This document shows, piece by piece, positions 15,947-25,028 of a stretch of DNA of 64,000 nt. The notes under the pieces were generated by a model. The model worked only from the letters and a program-made list of their open reading frames with translations. It was not told where the DNA came from and made no database searches. How positions within the stretch are numbered: position 1 is the stretch's first letter; each line of letters opens with the position of its first letter. Origin of the DNA: Mucilaginibacter daejeonensis (GTDB taxonomy: Bacteria > Bacteroidota > Bacteroidia > Sphingobacteriales > Sphingobacteriaceae); NCBI RefSeq assembly GCF_020783335.1, contig NZ_CP086068.1:2170001-2234000 (forward strand). Reading direction: 5' to 3'. The position numbers were made by a program, and so were the translations under genes.

Positions 15947-18367
15947 TTATTTAGCAGGCTTGGCGTTCTTTACGTAAGTGTTCAGCCAGGTCAATTGCTC
16001 CCAAAGCTTGTGCATCAGGTTCTCGCGACCGCGGTAACCGTGGGCCTCATAAGGCAGGTACACAAAGCGTACGGTACCACCAAAACCTTTGATCGCAGCG
16101 AACAAACGCTCACTGTTGATCGGGTATGTTCCGGTGTTATCATCAGCATCGCCGTGGGTCAAATGCAAAGGCGTTTTGATCTTGTCAGCATAGCTGAAAG
16201 GGCTCATTTCATAATACAGCTTAGGTGCTTCCCAGTAAGTACGCTCCTCATTTTGGAAACCAAAAGGAGTGAGGGTACGGTTGTAAGCACCACTTTCGGC
16301 CAAACCAGCTTTGAACAGGTTAGTGTGCGCTAGCAAGTTAGCGGTCATGAACGCACCATAGCTATGGCCGCCTACGGCCACGCGGTTACGGTCGCCCACG
16401 CCAAGGTCTGATAGTTTGTCGATCGCTGCTTTAGCGTTCATCTCCAGCTGCTCAACAAAAGTGTCGTTAGGTTTTTTGCCATCTTTAGATACGATAGGCA
16501 TTGAAGCATTATCCAACACTGCATAACCTTGGGTAACAAAGAAGATGGCACCACCCGGGTTAATGGTGATAAAGCGGTCCTTTGATCCACGGATCTGTGC
16601 GGCATCATCGGCCGAATTGAACTCCGCAGGGTAGGCCCAGATCAGTACCGGTAGCGGTCCGTCCTTTTCTTTGTTGTATCCTTTTGGCAGGTAAAGGTCG
16701 CCGGTCATGTCCACCCCGTCCGAGCGTTTGTATTTCAACTTCTCCTTGGTCACACCGGCCATTTGCGGGTAGGGGTTGGTGAAGTTGGTGATCGGGCGGT
16801 CGGCTATCCTCAGCATCAGGTTCTTGATGAAATAGTTAGGAACCTCGGTTTGGGTCTCACGGCGGGTCACCAATACCAGTTTGGCCGGGTCGAGGACGTC
16901 ATACACATATTCGTACTGACCTTCCTGGCTGCGCCAAATGATGTCGCTCTTCTTGGTGTTCAGGTCAAAAGTAGCCAGGAACGGCAGGTCTCCTTTAGGT
17001 GATGAACCTACCATGTTGTTCATCAACAGTTTGGTGCCATTCTGTATAGGCATCACCACGCTTCGGCCGTATTTGTTCTTGTCGGTCACCGGTTCGCCCA
17101 GGTTACCGTAAACGTCGGTCTGGCTGCGATCCCACAGTTTCTCCATTTTGGAGTTGGTGGAGTTGTAGCGGCTCACGCGGTTCAGTTGCTTGGAACGCAG
17201 GCCTTCGTAAACCAGCGCCAGGTCAGCAGTACCCCATTGTACGTTACGGAAACGCATCTCGGTCTTGAACAATTCCTTAGCCTCCCCAGTGAACGGAGCG
17301 CTCAGGGCATACACCGCATCGTGGAAATCCACTTTTTTACGGATCAGGCCGCTATCCAAAGGCATAGCCCAGGTCACGGTAGCCGGCTCGTCGTCGCGCC
17401 AGTCGAAGCTGCGAGGCACGTTCTGCATGTTATCATAACCTGATGGTCTGATCTCGCCTGATGGCAGGTTGGCCAAAGTTTTCACCACTTTACCGGTCAT
17501 ATCCGTAATGGTCACGGTAGATGGGAACGCTTGAGCAGGTACCAGGTACGAGAACGGTTTGTGCAAAGTACGCATCATGATATATTTTTTATCAGGCGAT
17601 ACGCTTGTCACGGCATAAATAGCGGGTTTGCCAATGTAGGTCTCTACACCATTCTTGTTGATGGCCAGTTGCGAAGTGGCATAAAAATCAAAAAGCTTTT
17701 CATCATACGGCGTTTTGATCAGATCCTGATAGGTCACACTTGGCGCGGATTTACCTAAGTTCTGTTGAACCACCGGGCCGGTTGGCGTAGCTGGTTTAAC
17801 AGGGGCCATAGCGGCAGGCTTACTGATCACGCGGTACATCAGGGTATTGTTATCTACCCAGGCCACACCGCCACCCATCACGTTGTTCAATGCCAACTTG
17901 TTCATTTTAGTGGCTTTTTGAGTGAGGGTATTGATCACATACAGGTCAACACTTTTGGCGTTGGTTTGCGTGATGGCGATCTTGGTTTGATCAGGGCTCC
18001 AGGTCATGCCTGTGGCATTGAGGTTGGCAGGCAAACCCACGATAGGGTAGGTCTTGTCGGTCTTGATGTTCTTTAAGGTCAGGCCACTGTAGGCGATCAC
18101 CTGGCGGCTTGGCGCAAAGTTGTTAGGGTTGATACGCATACCGGCTATGCGCATCTCTGGCCTAGCCAGCTCTTCTACCGAAGGTAGAGCATTACGCTGG
18201 CTGATCACCATCCATTCGCCTTTGGAATCGATGCTGATCGATGGCGTTGGCTTGGCCAGCAGCAGATCGGTCATGGCCTGAGGTGGGCGTTGGTATACCA
18301 CAGCATCCTGACCATGTGCCAGATAACTGCCCGTAAGCAGTAGCGCGATGAGTAACGGTTTTTTCAT
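15947..18367 (-). CDS. Secreted S9 family peptidase (prolyl oligopeptidase / glutamyl-peptidase type)
   Basis: The 806-residue protein starts with a signal peptide (MKKPLLIALLLTGSYLAHGQ) and should be periplasmic. The first 500 or so residues look like a beta-propeller (repeats such as WSPDQTKIAITQTN and SPDKKYIMMRTL). The C-terminal alpha/beta-hydrolase domain has the nucleophile in GGHSYGAF (serine near residue 669), an acid in HGDADDNTG and a histidine in YEAHGYRGREN. This order fits the S9D glutamyl-endopeptidase-like group, common in Bacteroidota. The gene is monocistronic. Confidence 0.93.
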   Translation of the reverse strand: MKKPLLIALLLTGSYLAHGQDAVVYQRPPQAMTDLLLAKPTPSISIDSKGEWMVISQRNALPSVEELARPEMRIAGMRINPNNFAPSRQVIAYSGLTLKNIKTDKTYPIVGLPANLNATGMTWSPDQTKIAITQTNAKSVDLYVINTLTQKATKMNKLALNNVMGGGVAWVDNNTLMYRVISKPAAMAPVKPATPTGPVVQQNLGKSAPSVTYQDLIKTPYDEKLFDFYATSQLAINKNGVETYIGKPAIYAVTSVSPDKKYIMMRTLHKPFSYLVPAQAFPSTVTITDMTGKVVKTLANLPSGEIRPSGYDNMQNVPRSFDWRDDEPATVTWAMPLDSGLIRKKVDFHDAVYALSAPFTGEAKELFKTEMRFRNVQWGTADLALVYEGLRSKQLNRVSRYNSTNSKMEKLWDRSQTDVYGNLGEPVTDKNKYGRSVVMPIQNGTKLLMNNMVGSSPKGDLPFLATFDLNTKKSDIIWRSQEGQYEYVYDVLDPAKLVLVTRRETQTEVPNYFIKNLMLRIADRPITNFTNPYPQMAGVTKEKLKYKRSDGVDMTGDLYLPKGYNKEKDGPLPVLIWAYPAEFNSADDAAQIRGSKDRFITINPGGAIFFVTQGYAVLDNASMPIVSKDGKKPNDTFVEQLEMNAKAAIDKLSDLGVGDRNRVAVGGHSYGAFMTANLLAHTNLFKAGLAESGAYNRTLTPFGFQNEERTYWEAPKLYYEMSPFSYADKIKTPLHLTHGDADDNTGTYPINSERLFAAIKGFGGTVRFVYLPYEAHGYRGRENLMHKLWEQLTWLNTYVKNAKPAK

Positions 18368-18469
18368 AAAGTTAATTGAGTTAAGTGGTGCTCAAGTTAC
18401 CTTTATCTGCGCACAATCCTACGACGGCTCACGTTTACATCACTTTTTTTACAAAGTTGCCAACGGGTG

Positions 18470-19156
18470 CTAAGCAAGGGTTAGCCGTGTGAGATACTGA
18501 CCGTGCTCATCCTCGTAAAGCACCTCTATATCAAAGCCATGTTCGGCCACAATAGCTGTAAGCCTTTGCTCATCAATGTATAACCAGTTGAACTCGTCGG
18601 TACGTTGCCCTTTGTATTCGTACTGGTAAGTGATCTCGCCATGATAACGGTCGGTAGGCAGATCGCCTTCATACAAGTAGGCTACGTCAGACGAATCAAA
18701 AATGATCTGTCCGCCTTTGGCCAGTAGCGTTTTTAATTGCTCCAATAACTTTGATAGACCATCAACAGTGCCGGCTAAACCAATGCCATTCATCAAGAGT
18801 AATATCGTGTCGAACTGACGCCCGCTGTATTTAAAGATGTCATCTGCACAGATCTCTTTCACTCCACGTTCCTTCATCACCGCAACAGCCAACGGCGATA
18901 TATCCATCGCTAACACATCGTAACCCCGGTTCTGCAATTCTAAAGCGTGGCTACCCGCTCCGGCACCTACGTCCAACACGTTGCCCCGGCATTCGTTCAG
19001 GGCTACCCATTCCAGGTCGGGCATGTCGTCCTCATCACGAAAGTAAACATCTACGGGCATTTCTTCCTTTGGCCCGTAGCGGTTGTTGATCCATAGCTTG
19101 GCAGGAGTAAGCTGATGATAATGGTCGTGAATGGCCTGCCCGAGTACATCTTTCAT
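18470..19156 (-). CDS. Class I SAM-dependent methyltransferase
   Basis: The 228-residue protein has the Rossmann-fold SAM-binding motif NVLDVGAGAGSHALELQNRG, then DVLAMDISPLAV (acidic loop) and FDTILLLMNGIGL (motif near strand 4). No transmembrane segment is seen. The substrate cannot be predicted. A -7 element (TAGCTTTG, minus strand) ends 7 bases before the ATG, so the mRNA is probably leaderless or nearly so. The promoter region is shared with the divergent DUF92 gene. Confidence 0.88.
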   Translation of the reverse strand: MKDVLGQAIHDHYHQLTPAKLWINNRYGPKEEMPVDVYFRDEDDMPDLEWVALNECRGNVLDVGAGAGSHALELQNRGYDVLAMDISPLAVAVMKERGVKEICADDIFKYSGRQFDTILLLMNGIGLAGTVDGLSKLLEQLKTLLAKGGQIIFDSSDVAYLYEGDLPTDRYHGEITYQYEYKGQRTDEFNWLYIDEQRLTAIVAEHGFDIEVLYEDEHGQYLTRLTLA

Positions 19157-19163
19157 TATGCTA

Positions 19164-19171
19164 CAAAGCTA
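19164..19171 (-). promoter_or_regulatory. -7 element for the methyltransferase gene
   Basis: TAGCTTTG on the minus strand lies 7 bases from the start codon. No clear -33 element is seen. Confidence 0.45.
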
Positions 19172-19194
19172 CTTATCTGTAACGGGTATTTGCC

Positions 19195-19202
19195 TATTTT
19201 TG
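19195..19202 (+). promoter_or_regulatory. -7 element for the DUF92 gene
   Basis: TATTTTTG lies 5 bases from the ATG at 19208, again implying a leaderless or near-leaderless transcript. This supports the downstream start over the ATG at 19115. Confidence 0.45.
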
Positions 19203-19207
19203 AGCTG

Positions 19208-19921
19208 ATGACCTTCAATATCCCACTGCTCATTTTTCTGTTGACCGGTATGGCGCTGAGCGTTGCTTTCAAAAAGCTGACCTTAACTGCAGCGACTTGC
19301 GGTGTAGTGTGTGCCTTGCTGGTATATGCTGGCGCTGGTTATACCGGGGTGATCATGATGACCACTTTTTTTGTGATCGGTACATTAGCTACATCGCATA
19401 AAGCTTCCGTGAAACAAGTGCTCGTTACAGAAGGCCCGGAGCACCAAAGGCGAACCATCACCCAGGTACTGGCCAATGCTGGTGTTCCTGCACTTGCCGG
19501 ACTTTTCTCCTTATTGACGAACGAGGGCTCAGCGATATGGCAACTAAGTATAGCCGCAGCATTTTCGGCGGCTACTGCGGATACGATGGCCTCTGAGCTG
19601 GGCACGGTATACGGTAAACGGTTCTATAACATCCTTTCCATGCGGCCTGACCAACGTGGCGCGGATGGCGTGGTCAGCTTAGAGGGTACGTTGATCGGTG
19701 TGTTGGGAAGTAGCGTTATCGCGCTTATTTCGGTACTTGGGAATGAAGGCACCCTTACGACATTCTTCCTTATAATGGTCTCTGGCACGGCAGGTAACCT
19801 GATGGACTCCATATTGGGTGCGGCTTTGGAGAGGCGAGGAGTGATCAAAAATGATATGGTAAATTTTATCAACACCCTGACCGCAGCGCTGATCGCTATA
19901 GCACTATTTGCAATGCTTTAA
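19208..19921 (+). CDS. DUF92 family membrane protein
   Basis: The protein is 237 residues from the ATG at 19208 and mostly hydrophobic, with about six transmembrane segments. The family-typical SAATADTMASELG motif follows a segment with a conserved ATSHKASVKQ loop. The C-terminal half contains GADGVVSLEGTLIGVLGS and GTAGNLMDSILGAALERRG, also family landmarks. DUF92 relatives include plant phytyl-phosphate kinase (VTE6), but no activity is established for the bacterial proteins. The upstream in-frame ATG at 19115 would overlap the divergent gene and its promoter and is rejected. Confidence 0.88.
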   Translation: MTFNIPLLIFLLTGMALSVAFKKLTLTAATCGVVCALLVYAGAGYTGVIMMTTFFVIGTLATSHKASVKQVLVTEGPEHQRRTITQVLANAGVPALAGLFSLLTNEGSAIWQLSIAAAFSAATADTMASELGTVYGKRFYNILSMRPDQRGADGVVSLEGTLIGVLGSSVIALISVLGNEGTLTTFFLIMVSGTAGNLMDSILGAALERRGVIKNDMVNFINTLTAALIAIALFAML

Positions 19922-19958
19922 GCAGAGAGGAAAGATGCAGAAAGAATTGAGAAATGCT

Positions 19959-19990
19959 TTTGCAAATATTACGGAGATATTCTACATTTG
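19959..19990 (+). promoter_or_regulatory. Promoter of tRNA-Ser
   Basis: TTTG (19959-19962) and TACATTTG (19983-19990) are 20 bases apart and end 10 bases before the tRNA. Confidence 0.75.
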
Positions 19991-20000
19991 CCACCCCAAC

Positions 20001-20087
20001 GGAGAGGTGTCAGAGTGATCGAATGTGCCTGATTCGAAATCAGGTGTACTGTAACAGGTACCGGGGGTTTGAATCCCTCCCTCTCCG
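20001..20087 (+). tRNA. tRNA-Ser (anticodon CGA)
   Basis: The acceptor stem GGAGAGG (20001-20007) pairs with CCTCTCC (20080-20086), with discriminator G at 20087. The anticodon arm is CCTGA-TTCGAAA-TCAGG, giving anticodon CGA for codon UCG. A long variable arm and the T-loop TTGAATC are present, as expected for a serine tRNA. The 3' CCA is not encoded. Confidence 0.97.
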
Positions 20088-20163
20088 CAATTGATCAGTT
20101 ATTTACGGTTCGTAACAACCGTAAATAACCGGTCATACCTTAACAAACCAGATCGAAGAAGTT

Positions 20164-20667
20164 CTACATCTTTTTCAGTCTATACTGCATCTCATTTTTA
20201 ATACCTTCGTCCATTACGTTGGCATATTTCTTCATTACATCAATAGCATCTTTGGTTCCTATGCTATACAATGCCCAACTGAACCATTTGGCTATGGCCT
20301 CAGATTCGGCCGCGGTATACTCCAGAAAATCGAAATTGGTCTCTAATACTTTGTCAATATATTCGACGCTGGTAGGGCTTTTTAGCAATTGAATGTGTTT
20401 AGCTATTTCTTGATGTTTATGATGGTATGGATGTGACAGTAATTTATTCAGAATATCAACAAATTCAACTGATGGTCCCGAAACATCTATAAGGGTGATA
20501 ACCAAGTCCAAGTTGTCCGGTTCGTTGATTTTAATTGCCCTATTCAACTCAGATATAACATATTGTTTATCTTTACAGATGTCAACTGAATAGTCAGCTA
20601 ACAGATTTCCACGTGTAATGCTACCAAGTAAATAATACCTAAGTAGATCTCTGTCGTTCTGAGTCAT
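20164..20667 (-). CDS. Unknown protein with helical (HEAT-like) repeats
   Basis: The 167-residue protein appears almost all alpha-helical, with repeated helix pairs such as DNLDLVITLIDVSGPSVEFVDILNKLL and HQEIAKHIQLLKSPTSVEYIDKVLE. It has no signal peptide or membrane segment. The coding sequence is noticeably more AT-rich than its neighbours, which points to horizontal origin. HEAT-like proteins of this size are often immunity proteins of polymorphic toxins, but no toxin gene is next to it, so this is a guess. It lies just behind tRNA-Ser, a common integration position. Confidence 0.7.
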   Translation of the reverse strand: MTQNDRDLLRYYLLGSITRGNLLADYSVDICKDKQYVISELNRAIKINEPDNLDLVITLIDVSGPSVEFVDILNKLLSHPYHHKHQEIAKHIQLLKSPTSVEYIDKVLETNFDFLEYTAAESEAIAKWFSWALYSIGTKDAIDVMKKYANVMDEGIKNEMQYRLKKM

Positions 20668-20671
20668 ATCA

Positions 20672-20842
20672 ATGGAGCTTACTTATTTAGCAAATCTAAG
20701 ACTTGTTGATGGCCTTACATAAGAGGCGGTCAAGTTTCTGAATAAGAAAGGCGACTCTTACATCAAATATATCATGTACAAGGAGGCCGCTAGAATTAGT
20801 AGAGAAAAGATCGCACAACTGGAAGCTGGGTCCACATTATAG
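20672..20842 (+). pseudogene. Remnant of a small gene interrupted by an in-frame stop
   Basis: An ATG at 20672 opens 16 codons ending LRLVDGLT, then TAA (20720-20722). The same frame continues for 39 more codons, starting EAVKFLNKKGDSYIKY and ending EKIAQLEAGSTL, before TAG at 20840. The second part is lysine-rich, helical-looking and protein-like in composition, so I read this as the decayed end of a mobile or accessory gene. I recognise no family. Confidence 0.35.
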
Positions 20843-20856
20843 CCCCTTAACCTTTA

Positions 20857-20885
20857 ACAAAAAAGCCCCATGATGGAGCTTTTTG
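20857..20885. terminator. Terminator-like hairpin between remnant and conserved gene
   Basis: AAAAAGCCCCAT / ATGGAGCTTTTT forms an imperfect hairpin (one mismatch) with T-runs on both strands. It lies 27 bases beyond the stop of the leftward gene ending at 20912. Confidence 0.6.
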
Positions 20886-20911
20886 ATCGAATAGTATCTC
20901 TGTAAAATATC

Positions 20912-22396
20912 TTACAACACCTTTGGCTCGTCTTCATTGGCCAAGCCGGTGGTCAGTTCAGCAGGAGGAACCTCGCACGGGTAACCGAATAAGCAGCGGG
21001 ACTTCACCATGGTAGCCACTTCGGCCGGTACATGATCCTCCCAACCAGGTTGCGCTTGTTTGATCATCTCGAGAACGGTGTCAGTATGCACGTTCAAATT
21101 CCTTTCATTATAGTGTCTGATATCTTCGATCTTATTGTTAGCGATCAGGTAACGATAAAGGTCTATCAAATGCGGTGGGAGGGTGAACTTTAAACAATTA
21201 AAGATCATGCCATCGCGCAGGGTAGGATAAATGAACAACTTGACCTTACGGCTAAATAATGTGGCGAAAGATTCCAAGATACCACCTGGCAGGTTGGTGT
21301 AGTGTTCTTCAGAAAAGATGTATTCGAGGTTAGGATAGCCCATGATCACACCCATTTTAAGGTTGGTGATCTTTGATAAGAAAGCTACGACCTTGTAATA
21401 CTCATGAAAATTGGAGATCATCACGTTCTGCCCAAGTGAGCAAAGAATGTCCACCCGCTCTAAAAAGTCTTTCTCATCAATATCTGCCGTGTTATCTGCG
21501 TTGCGTTCTTTGAGCGATTGCAGCGTCAATTCAGAAACGATGACCACTTTATCAGCCTCTACATCGGGCTCCTGCATAAATTGCTTCACACCGGTCTTGA
21601 GCATATCCAGGTGCACGTTGATGATAGGGCGGAAACGTCCGCGTACCACTACCACGTGCTTTTTATAGAGGATCTCTGACGGTTGCTGGTTCTTTCCATC
21701 CGGACCGAATAAGGCCGCATCAGAGAAGCCATATTTGACCAGGTGTAAACTCATCAAACGATTATCCACCTTCTGGAACGCAGGACCCTCAAAACGGATC
21801 ATATCGATCTGAATGCGATCTCGCGACAGGTCGTCCATTAGCGACAGCAAGAATATCAGTGGCGACTCATTATAGTAAAAGCACGCATAAATTAGGTTAA
21901 CGCCCAATATACCGATGGCTTGTTGCTGTAGGATGTTGTCATTATCGAGCATCTTGACGTGTATCACCACGTCTTGATAAGGCCCTTCAGGCTCTAATTG
22001 GAAACGGAGACCCATCCAGCCGTGGCCATCATTGGTCTTGTGGTAATTTAAGGCCGAAAAGGTACCCGCGAAAGCAAAGAAAGTGCTGGTCTTGCCGCGC
22101 TGCTCCTGCAAACGCTCGATCATAAGGCCATATTCACGTTCAAGCATGGCATTGAGACGCTGCTCGCTTACATAGCGTTTCACTTGCTGAGCACCGTATA
22201 TCGCATCAGAGAAGATCATGTCATAAGCCGACATGGTCTTAGCGATAGTGCCCGATGAAGCACCGGCCTTGAAAAAATTAGCTGCCACATCTTGTCCGGC
22301 ACCTATCTCGGCAAATGAGCCGTATATCTTAGGGTCTAAGTTGATGCTTAGTGCCTTTTGCTTAGTTCCGAGGGTATTATTATAGGTAGGGGGCAT
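20912..22396 (-). CDS. Conserved protein of unknown function (494 residues)
   Basis: The start at 22396 (MPPTYNNTLGTKQKAL) is chosen because a -7 element TATTTTTG sits 24-31 bases upstream, inside the longer open frame. The protein has no signal peptide or strong membrane segment and looks like a cytoplasmic globular protein. Notable segments are FFAFAGTFSALNYHKTNDGHGWMGLRFQ (residue 107 onward), a long VVVVRGRFRPIINVHLDML strand, VVIVSELTLQSLKERN, and a C-terminal RCLFGYPCEVPPAE with two cysteines. I cannot name the family. Full-length composition and GC are like the core genome. Confidence 0.8.
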   Translation of the reverse strand: MPPTYNNTLGTKQKALSINLDPKIYGSFAEIGAGQDVAANFFKAGASSGTIAKTMSAYDMIFSDAIYGAQQVKRYVSEQRLNAMLEREYGLMIERLQEQRGKTSTFFAFAGTFSALNYHKTNDGHGWMGLRFQLEPEGPYQDVVIHVKMLDNDNILQQQAIGILGVNLIYACFYYNESPLIFLLSLMDDLSRDRIQIDMIRFEGPAFQKVDNRLMSLHLVKYGFSDAALFGPDGKNQQPSEILYKKHVVVVRGRFRPIINVHLDMLKTGVKQFMQEPDVEADKVVIVSELTLQSLKERNADNTADIDEKDFLERVDILCSLGQNVMISNFHEYYKVVAFLSKITNLKMGVIMGYPNLEYIFSEEHYTNLPGGILESFATLFSRKVKLFIYPTLRDGMIFNCLKFTLPPHLIDLYRYLIANNKIEDIRHYNERNLNVHTDTVLEMIKQAQPGWEDHVPAEVATMVKSRCLFGYPCEVPPAELTTGLANEDEPKVL

Positions 22397-22419
22397 GTTG
22401 CAAGGGGTTGATCTGTGTG

Positions 22420-22427
22420 CAAAAATA
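22420..22427 (-). promoter_or_regulatory. -7 element for the 494-residue protein
   Basis: On the minus strand this is TATTTTTG, 24 bases before the chosen start. No clear -33 element is seen. Confidence 0.45.
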
Positions 22428-22547
22428 CGAATGCATAGCACAACTTCGTGTTAAATTGACAATTTGATGGACGAACGTTCGCACATCTATCAAGCAAAAG
22501 GCCATACCCGCTTTATGGATATGGCCCTTTACATCGAGTGATACGTT

Positions 22548-23291
22548 CTACAATGCCGCAGTATAGGTGCGTCTTGTAACTGTATCGTGGTCTTCCTGGC
22601 TGTCGATATCCATGTACTGCTTTAAGTTTCGCATATCTGTATCTACCATGTTTTTGAACACAGGATTCAAGATGGTGCCTAAGGCCGTACCTACGCCGCC
22701 CGCAGGAGGGGTGTAGCTGATCACCACTTCTACCAGCGTACCATTGCCGTCCTCGCTGTCCTCAAAGCGTACTTTACCGGCATTATCCAATATTGAGCCT
22801 GGTAGCGAACTCCAACCGATCGCATGACCTGGTTCGTCATGCACGATCTCGGCATCCCAGCTTACGATCTTCACGTCGGCCGGTAATTTTAGTACCCAGT
22901 GTGAGCGTTTATTGTCGATCACTTCCACACGTTCGAGGTGTTTCATGAACTTTGGCAGATTATCTAACTTGCGCCAAAACTCGTACACATCATTACGCGG
23001 GCGATTGATCACGAACGAACTCCGTACGTTCACGTTCACTGGCTCGGTGCTATTCTTTCCTAATTTGCTATATATATCGCAATGGCCCGATATACCACGG
23101 CCAAGCAAATAGCCACCGGCGCCTATTTTCAGGATACTGCTAAAAGGGCTTTTAAAGATGTGGGTAAGACCTGATAACGCCAGCTTTGCGCCGGCAGCGA
23201 TCGATATGTATCGTTCAGGCCATTCCAGATTGATCGGTCCGTCGGTCAATCCTTCTATCAAGGGTTTCTTTTCTATTGCACTCAGTTCCAT
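22548..23291 (-). CDS. SRPBCC (START-like) protein with N-terminal membrane part
   Basis: The 247-residue protein has two parts. Residues 1-85 carry two hydrophobic stretches around ISIAAGAKLALSGLTHIF and SILKIGAGGYLLGRGISG. Residues 87-240 form an SRPBCC ligand-binding fold beginning NVRSSFVINRPRNDVYEFWRKLDNLPKFMKHLERVE and including WDAEIVHDEPGHAIGW. SRPBCC domains bind hydrophobic ligands, and similar two-part proteins are annotated cyclase/dehydrase. The ligand is unknown. Confidence 0.85.
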   Translation of the reverse strand: MELSAIEKKPLIEGLTDGPINLEWPERYISIAAGAKLALSGLTHIFKSPFSSILKIGAGGYLLGRGISGHCDIYSKLGKNSTEPVNVNVRSSFVINRPRNDVYEFWRKLDNLPKFMKHLERVEVIDNKRSHWVLKLPADVKIVSWDAEIVHDEPGHAIGWSSLPGSILDNAGKVRFEDSEDGNGTLVEVVISYTPPAGGVGTALGTILNPVFKNMVDTDMRNLKQYMDIDSQEDHDTVTRRTYTAAL

Positions 23292-23394
23292 AATGTTTTT
23301 CTTGTAGGTACATGTGGAACAGTTGGTAGGAGTGGATGGTTTTCGTTATTAGAAAATTAGTTACCTTTTTGCATTGAGTGCAGGACAGCGTTTA

Positions 23395-23425
23395 TTTGAC
23401 AAAAGCGAATTATTTGATAGATTTG
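23395..23425 (+). promoter_or_regulatory. Promoter of the DUF6580 gene
   Basis: TTTG (23395-23398) and TAGATTTG (23418-23425) are separated by 19 bases. Confidence 0.75.
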
Positions 23426-23451
23426 CGGCTGTACCCTAAACAATTTGAACG

Positions 23452-24054
23452 TTGAAAAAGATCAAGCTTGGCTTCCCTTCGTTTTTACTGGTCATTGTGG
23501 CAGCCATCATTCTTACCGGCATCACTCGTCTGATCAGTTTTTATGTTCCCTTCATGAGCAACTTTACCCCAATGGGTGCCATGGCTATCTTTGGCGGCAC
23601 TTACTTCGCTCAAAAATGGAAAGCCGGTTTGCTATCAGTGATCACCCTTTTTGTAACAGATATCTTTATCAATTACCTATATACTGCAAAGCTGATCGTT
23701 TGGTACGGCAACAGCGCGCTGTGGTTGTACGCTAGCCTGATCATCATGGTATTCATTGGTTCGATGATCAAAAAAGTGAATGTTACCAGTGTGTTGCTGG
23801 CCTCATTGGCAAGTGTGGCCGTACATTGGCTACTTACAGATATAGAGCCGTGGATCAATAGCAGCTACTATGATAAAGGCCTGTTAGGTTATGGCGAATC
23901 TTTACTGATGGCCATTCCCTTCGAGCGTAATATGCTGATCGCTGATGCGGTATTTGGTGCCGCTCTTTATGGTGGTTATGAAGTATTCAAGGCACGTGCG
24001 ATCGCAAAGGCCGATGTTGCCCGGCAGTCGATGAGCGCTACAGCAAGCTACTGA
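23452..24054 (+). CDS. DUF6580 family membrane protein
   Basis: The 200-residue protein has about five transmembrane helices and the DUF6580 hallmark FTPMGAMAIFGGTYF (residues 38-52). The fold resembles ECF-type substrate-capture (S) components, but no ECF energy module is adjacent and no substrate is known. The start is a TTG at 23452, because no ATG precedes the conserved sequence and the MKKIK start fits the first helix. Its last 7 bases overlap the convergent YpdA-like gene. Confidence 0.82.
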   Translation: MKKIKLGFPSFLLVIVAAIILTGITRLISFYVPFMSNFTPMGAMAIFGGTYFAQKWKAGLLSVITLFVTDIFINYLYTAKLIVWYGNSALWLYASLIIMVFIGSMIKKVNVTSVLLASLASVAVHWLLTDIEPWINSSYYDKGLLGYGESLLMAIPFERNMLIADAVFGAALYGGYEVFKARAIAKADVARQSMSATASY

Positions 24055-25025
24055 TCAGCGTATTGACCACGCTTTTTCATAATATCCTGTAGGATCATCT
24101 CAGCATGTATGCGCGAGTTCTCGATGAACCACAGATGCGTATCCATACCGCCGCATACCACACCTGCCAGGTAAACGCCTGGTAAGTTGGTCTCCATGGT
24201 ATGCTGATCATATTGCGGAATGAATTTGCCATCATCAGATAACGCTATCCCTATTTTTTTTAAAAAGTTGAAGTTGGGCTTATATCCCGTCATGGCCATC
24301 ACAAAATCATTTGGAATGGTGACCATGCCATCAGGGGTCTCTATATCGACCTCCGTTTCACGTATGGCCTTCAAGTTGGAGTTGAAGTACGCTTTGATGC
24401 TGCCTTCTTCAATCCGGTTCATGATATCAGGCCTTACCCAATACTTCACTCGGCTGCTGATATCAGAGCCTCGTACCACCATGGTCACCTCAGCGCCTTT
24501 GCGGTAGGTCTCCAACGCCACATCAACCGACGAATTACTGGCACCGACCACCAACACTTTTTGTAGGGTAAAAAAGTGTGGGTCCTGGTAATAGTGCTTT
24601 ACCTTAGGCAGGTCCTCACCCGGTATGTTCAAATTCACGGATATATCATAAAACCCAGTAGCAATGATGATGCGTTGAGCGCGATAAGTGGCTTTGGTAC
24701 TGGTGATAGTATAGCCACCATCGTGCGCCTCTACACCGGTCACCTCTTCAAAAAGATGTAAGGGCAACTCATTACTCAGCGCAACACGACGGTAGTACTC
24801 CAAGGCATCGGTACGGTTGGGCTTTAAGTGTGGTGTAGCGAAAGGATAACCACCGATCTCCAGCTTTTCGGAAGTGGAAAAAAAGGTCATGGTAGCAGGA
24901 TAATTATATAACGAGTTGACCAATGTTCCCTTTTCCAGGATCACAAAACTCAGCCCGGCCTTTTGTGCTGCCAGTCCGCATGCAAGGCCAATCGGCCCGC
25001 CACCAATGATAACGATATCTAACAT
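24048..25025 (-). CDS. YpdA-like NAD(P)H flavoprotein disulfide reductase
   Basis: The 325-residue protein has an FAD-binding motif IIGGGPIGLACGLAAQKAG (residues 6-24) and a second dinucleotide motif VVGASNSSVDVALE near residue 160. The C-terminal FAD motif is GVYLAGVVCGGMDTHLW. This architecture and length match YpdA, the bacillithiol-disulfide reductase family, which lacks the CxxC of thioredoxin reductase. In Bacteroidota it may serve a low-molecular-weight thiol such as bacillithiol. The following GNAT gene start is 3 bases away, so the two form an operon. Confidence 0.9.
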   Translation of the reverse strand: MLDIVIIGGGPIGLACGLAAQKAGLSFVILEKGTLVNSLYNYPATMTFFSTSEKLEIGGYPFATPHLKPNRTDALEYYRRVALSNELPLHLFEEVTGVEAHDGGYTITSTKATYRAQRIIIATGFYDISVNLNIPGEDLPKVKHYYQDPHFFTLQKVLVVGASNSSVDVALETYRKGAEVTMVVRGSDISSRVKYWVRPDIMNRIEEGSIKAYFNSNLKAIRETEVDIETPDGMVTIPNDFVMAMTGYKPNFNFLKKIGIALSDDGKFIPQYDQHTMETNLPGVYLAGVVCGGMDTHLWFIENSRIHAEMILQDIMKKRGQYADQ

Positions 25026-25028
25026 AGA

